Shown piece by piece: positions 61,363-64,000 of a DNA stretch of 64,000 nucleotides. Positions within the stretch are counted from its first letter, which is position 1. Every line of letters begins with the position of its first letter. A model generated the notes under the pieces. It saw nothing but the letters and a program-made list of their open reading frames with translations, did no database searches and was not told where the DNA came from. Source of the DNA: Geodermatophilus sp. DSM 44513 (GTDB lineage Bacteria > Actinomycetota > Actinomycetes > Mycobacteriales > Geodermatophilaceae); NCBI RefSeq assembly GCF_032460525.1, contig NZ_CP135963.1:2976001-3040000 (forward strand), read 5' to 3'. A program made the translations under genes and the position numbers.

Positions 61363-62592
61363 TCAGTCGGTCCCGTGGACGCGCAGCACCACGCCGCTGG
61401 CCGGCCGGGCCGGGATGCGCCGCAACGAGACGGACAGGTCCTGCTCCGGGACGTCGGCCCGCAGCCGGGCCAGCCGCACGGCCAGCGCGGACAGCACCGC
61501 GACGGTGACCTGCTCGCCCGGGCAGCGGTGCCCGGTGCGCGGGTCCCCGCCGCCCTGGGGCACCAGCTCGAAGGGGCCGATCTCCCGGTCGAGGAAGCGC
61601 TCGGGCCGGAACGCGTACGGGTCGCCCCACAGGTCGGCGTCGTGGTCCTGGCCGTAGAGGTCCAGCAGCACCATCGTGCCCGCGGGCACCCGCTCGCCGT
61701 CCCACTCCACCGCGCGCGGTGTGCGCCCGCCGATGAAGGGTGCGAACGGGTAGAAGCGGCGGATCTCGTGCGCCCACGCCAGGGCGAAGGCCGCGTCGCC
61801 GGACGCCAGCCGCTCGCGGTGCTGCGGCCAGCGGGTCAGCGCGTGCCCAGAGAACGCCACGAACCAGGCGACGGCGACGGTCGGGCGGACCACGTTGAGC
61901 ACCTCCACCGCGGCGGTGTGCGGGTCCAGCAGCTCGCCGTCGGCGTCCCGGTGCCGGGCGATGGTGTCGACCACCGAGCCCGGCGGGACCGGTGCCGTGC
62001 CGTCGCGCACGCCCTGCACCAGCCCGGCCAGCTGTGCCTCGCGGCGGCCGCGCGCCCGCCGGGCCCGCCAGTGCCGTGGGCCGGCGGTCGCGAAGCCGTC
62101 CACCATCGCGGTGAGGTCCCGGGCCATCGCGGGCGCGTCGTCGTCGGCCAGCGGGACGCCGGCCCACGCGCACACCGCCCGGGTGATGACCTCGGCCGCC
62201 TCGTCGACCAGCACGACCTCCCCGCGCTGCACCCACCGCGGCACCGCGGCGTCCCAGGCGGCCGTGGCGCCGTCGACCAGCGCGGCGACCCGGGCGTCGT
62301 CCATCAGCAGGCCGATGAACACGGCCTTGCGGGTGCGGTGCGCCGGCCCGTCCAGGGTGTGCACCGCGCCCTTGCCGAACAGCGTGCCCTGCACCGGCTC
62401 GGGGACGGCGTGCGAGCGGCGCACGTGGTCCTCGTCGTAGAGGAACCGAGCCGCCTCGGGGCCCTCGATGCCCAGCACGGGCAGCCCGCCGAGCCTCGCT
62501 GCGACGGTGCGCCGCCCGCGCGCCCGGCGGGCGTCGGGCAGCCAGCCGTAGCCCTTGGCGATCAGCAGCAGGCCGTTCTCGAGTCGTCGCAC
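61363..62592 (-). CDS. cytochrome P450, CYP152 (fatty-acid peroxygenase) type
   Basis: A 409-residue P450. The I helix reads VLNVVRPTVAVAWFVAFSGH, with the Arg236-Pro237 pair that marks CYP152 enzymes and binds the substrate carboxylate. ExxR is EIRR (276-279). The heme loop is PQGGGDPRTGHRCPGEQ, with Cys357 as axial ligand. CYP152 members use H2O2 to hydroxylate or decarboxylate fatty acids. LFGKGAVHTLDGPAHR carries His78, the position that is His in the alkene-forming OleT and Gln in the hydroxylases as I recall them. GTG 62592 is chosen (GGGAG upstream); GTG 62625 is possible. Confidence 0.9.
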   Translation of the reverse strand: MRRLENGLLLIAKGYGWLPDARRARGRRTVAARLGGLPVLGIEGPEAARFLYDEDHVRRSHAVPEPVQGTLFGKGAVHTLDGPAHRTRKAVFIGLLMDDARVAALVDGATAAWDAAVPRWVQRGEVVLVDEAAEVITRAVCAWAGVPLADDDAPAMARDLTAMVDGFATAGPRHWRARRARGRREAQLAGLVQGVRDGTAPVPPGSVVDTIARHRDADGELLDPHTAAVEVLNVVRPTVAVAWFVAFSGHALTRWPQHRERLASGDAAFALAWAHEIRRFYPFAPFIGGRTPRAVEWDGERVPAGTMVLLDLYGQDHDADLWGDPYAFRPERFLDREIGPFELVPQGGGDPRTGHRCPGEQVTVAVLSALAVRLARLRADVPEQDLSVSLRRIPARPASGVVLRVHGTD

Positions 62593-62704
62593 GGAGCTCC
62601 CGTGCCCACGCCCTGCTCCTGTCACACGGACCCGCGCCCAGGCCCCGTGCAGAGGCTCGCCGCGAGCGAGCGGAGCGAGGCGTGGGGGGAGGGGTGGTCC
62701 TTCG

Positions 62705-64000
62705 TCACCCCGCGCGCTGGTCCTGCAGGCGGTCGTCGCGCGGGGCGCTGGCCCCGTCCGGCGGGGGCTGGCCGGACGCGCTCCGCCGCGAGCCCAGCCG
62801 GCGCAGCAGCGCGGCGACCTCCCCGACCGCCCAGGACGTGCCGCCCCCGGGCACCGCGCACTCGACCTGCTGCAGCGCCGCGGCGAGGGTGCACTCCTCC
62901 TCCGACAGCATCCCGCGGTAGGCCGGGTCGAGCAGGTAGCCGGTGGGCGGGGTGGACAGGCAGCCGATGCAGTCCAGCAGCACCTCCAGCAGCCGGGCCG
63001 CCTCCGCCGGCGGGGTGTCCGCCGGTGCCATCGCCACGGTCTGCACGTCCCGCTCCCACAGCCGGGCGCGGGCCGCGTCGTCGGTCAGCGCGAGCACGGT
63101 GCCGCTGCGTCGGCGCGGCACCGCGCCGGGGGCCTGGACGGCGGTGCGCACCTGGTGGGCGATGCGGATGAGGTCGTCGTCCTGCATCGAGGTGCCGACG
63201 AACAGCACGTGCCGGGTGAGCAGCAGCGAGTGCAGCACACCGGCCAGCGCCGCGCGGCTGTCCCCGAACTGCAGGTACTCCTCGCGGGTCAGCACCACGC
63301 TGGCCGGGTGGGCGGCGTCCCCGTGCAGCTTGAGCAGCCACGGGCGGCCCGGCTCGGCCTCGTCGTAGGGCAGCACCGCCAGGTCGCGGCCGATGTCGGC
63401 GGCGGCGAGCTCGACCAGCGGGTCGTAGTTGGTGGTGACGAACTCCTGGACCGGCAGGTCGGCGATCAGCGCGTGCGCCAGCGCGTACTGGCCCGGCCCG
63501 AACCGCTCCTGCACGTAGCGCTCCAGCTCCTCGCGGCCCAGCTCGCGGGCCAGCAGCGCCGCGGCGTCCTGCGCCGGGAGCCGGGCCAGTCCGGCGCGCA
63601 GGCCGTCGTCCAGGCCGGTGCGGCCGGCCAGCTCGTCAAGCAGCTGCTCCCACGTCGGCAGGCCGGCCGCGGCGCTCACCCCGGCGCCGACGAAGGCGGC
63701 CAGCTGCCCGCGGCGGGCCCGCTCGCCGAGGTCCGCGGCCAGCTCGGCCAGGTGCCGGGGCAGGTCCCAGCTGTCCGGCTCGGCGCGGCGCACCCGCTGG
63801 GCGGCGGCCAGGTCGCTGGGCCCGCGCAGCACCAGCGCGACGTCGAAGCCGTGCTCGGCGGCGCCCTCGCGCAGCACCGGCAGCAGCCGTTGCAGCAGGG
63901 TGCCGCGCTGCCCGGCGGCCCCGCCCCAGCCGGTGCCCAGCGCCGGCAGCGCGACCAGCCGGCGGGCCCGCCCGTGCACCGGGGCCGGCACCTCCCGCCG
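62705..64000 (-). CDS. SIR2-domain protein with N-terminal macro-like segment, partial
   Basis: The frame is open to the right edge, so the N-terminus is probably missing. The first visible part, RRLVALPALGTGWGGAAGQR then GTLLQRLL...DVALVLRGPSD, resembles the end of a macro/DUF6430-like domain. The SIR2 domain follows: LAAFVGAGVSAAAGLPTWEQ (NAD-binding GAGxS), EFVTTNYDPLVELA (TTNYD), WLLKLHGDAAHP (KLHG) and VLFVGTSMQDDDLI. A helical C-terminal region of about 110 residues ends the protein. The SIR2 motifs are intact, so NAD binding or hydrolysis is likely; such proteins are frequent in antiphage systems. Confidence 0.8.
   Translation of the reverse strand, partial: RREVPAPVHGRARRLVALPALGTGWGGAAGQRGTLLQRLLPVLREGAAEHGFDVALVLRGPSDLAAAQRVRRAEPDSWDLPRHLAELAADLGERARRGQLAAFVGAGVSAAAGLPTWEQLLDELAGRTGLDDGLRAGLARLPAQDAAALLARELGREELERYVQERFGPGQYALAHALIADLPVQEFVTTNYDPLVELAAADIGRDLAVLPYDEAEPGRPWLLKLHGDAAHPASVVLTREEYLQFGDSRAALAGVLHSLLLTRHVLFVGTSMQDDDLIRIAHQVRTAVQAPGAVPRRRSGTVLALTDDAARARLWERDVQTVAMAPADTPPAEAARLLEVLLDCIGCLSTPPTGYLLDPAYRGMLSEEECTLAAALQQVECAVPGGGTSWAVGEVAALLRRLGSRRSASGQPPPDGASAPRDDRLQDQRAG

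Noticed and set aside
62650..62700. CGAGCGAGCGGAGCGAGG-type sequence as a terminator or attachment site
   Set aside because: Pairing is short and ambiguous, and such GCGAGC runs are common at high GC; not enough to call.

Overview
The window is a stretch of very GC-rich chromosome (roughly three quarters G+C by eye, coding strands saturated with G/C third positions). It has many GTG starts, 4-base GTGA gene overlaps, leaderless-type starts (a TAnnnT-like box 6-7 bases before the start codon), a DUF222-type HNH endonuclease, a HelR-like RNA polymerase ATPase and an excalibur-like tail. Together these point to an actinobacterium, most likely from or near Geodermatophilaceae (Blastococcus/Geodermatophilus/Modestobacter type). 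The family assignment is inference. No rRNA, tRNA, CRISPR array, transposase or phage gene was seen.

Layout. (1) 1-5475: a leftward, translationally coupled operon (NDP-forming acyl-CoA synthetase, MmgE/PrpD, D-2-hydroxyacid dehydrogenase, DUF6282 metal hydrolase, enoyl-CoA hydratase), divergent from a second enoyl-CoA hydratase across a small promoter with an inverted repeat. (2) 6.4-13.7 kb: citrate synthase, then a sugar-acid/keto-acid type set (two FAA hydrolases around an atypical SDR, a DapA-like aldolase), L-2-hydroxyglutarate oxidase and an MFS carrier. (3) 13.7-17 kb: small membrane proteins, an HNH endonuclease and a short hypothetical. (4) 17-28.4 kb: a leftward carboxylate-catabolism operon (TAXI-TRAP uptake system, DUF1850, a second DUF6282 hydrolase, a 719-residue fusion of an isopropylmalate-type dehydrogenase with an Ldh2-type dehydrogenase, MFS carrier, RraA-like aldolase, 6PGDH-like reductase), divergent from a GntR regulator and an SDR. 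(5) 28.4-36.8 kb: CaiB CoA-transferase, a GGDEF-EAL protein, an S9 peptidase, DUF1810, a glutathionyl-hydroquinone-reductase-like enzyme, small proteins, and an array of 30-bp palindromic repeats. (6) 36.9-48.5 kb: an amino-acid-derivative/peptide scavenging block (carbamoylase-type amidase, amidohydrolase, threonine-dehydratase-like PLP enzyme, a complete Dpp-type ABC transporter, a double-length Lrp regulator, an M20D amidohydrolase). (7) 48.5-64 kb: a second GGDEF-EAL protein, AlaX-type editing protein, a secreted pyroglutamyl-peptidase-like protein without the catalytic Cys, an acyl-CoA dehydrogenase pair, a 55-residue zinc ribbon, a HelR-like ATPase, an APC permease, a CYP152-type P450 and, cut by the right edge, a SIR2-domain protein.

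The blocks read as a chromosomal region for importing and oxidising organic acids and amino-acid derivatives, with central carbon metabolism (citrate synthase) in the middle. The least explained items are the dehydrogenase fusion, the 30-bp palindromic repeats at two loci with a related palindrome at a third, the reuse of DUF6282 hydrolases and MFS carriers in separate catabolic operons, and leaderless micro-ORFs that end inside the start codon of two M20-type hydrolase genes.
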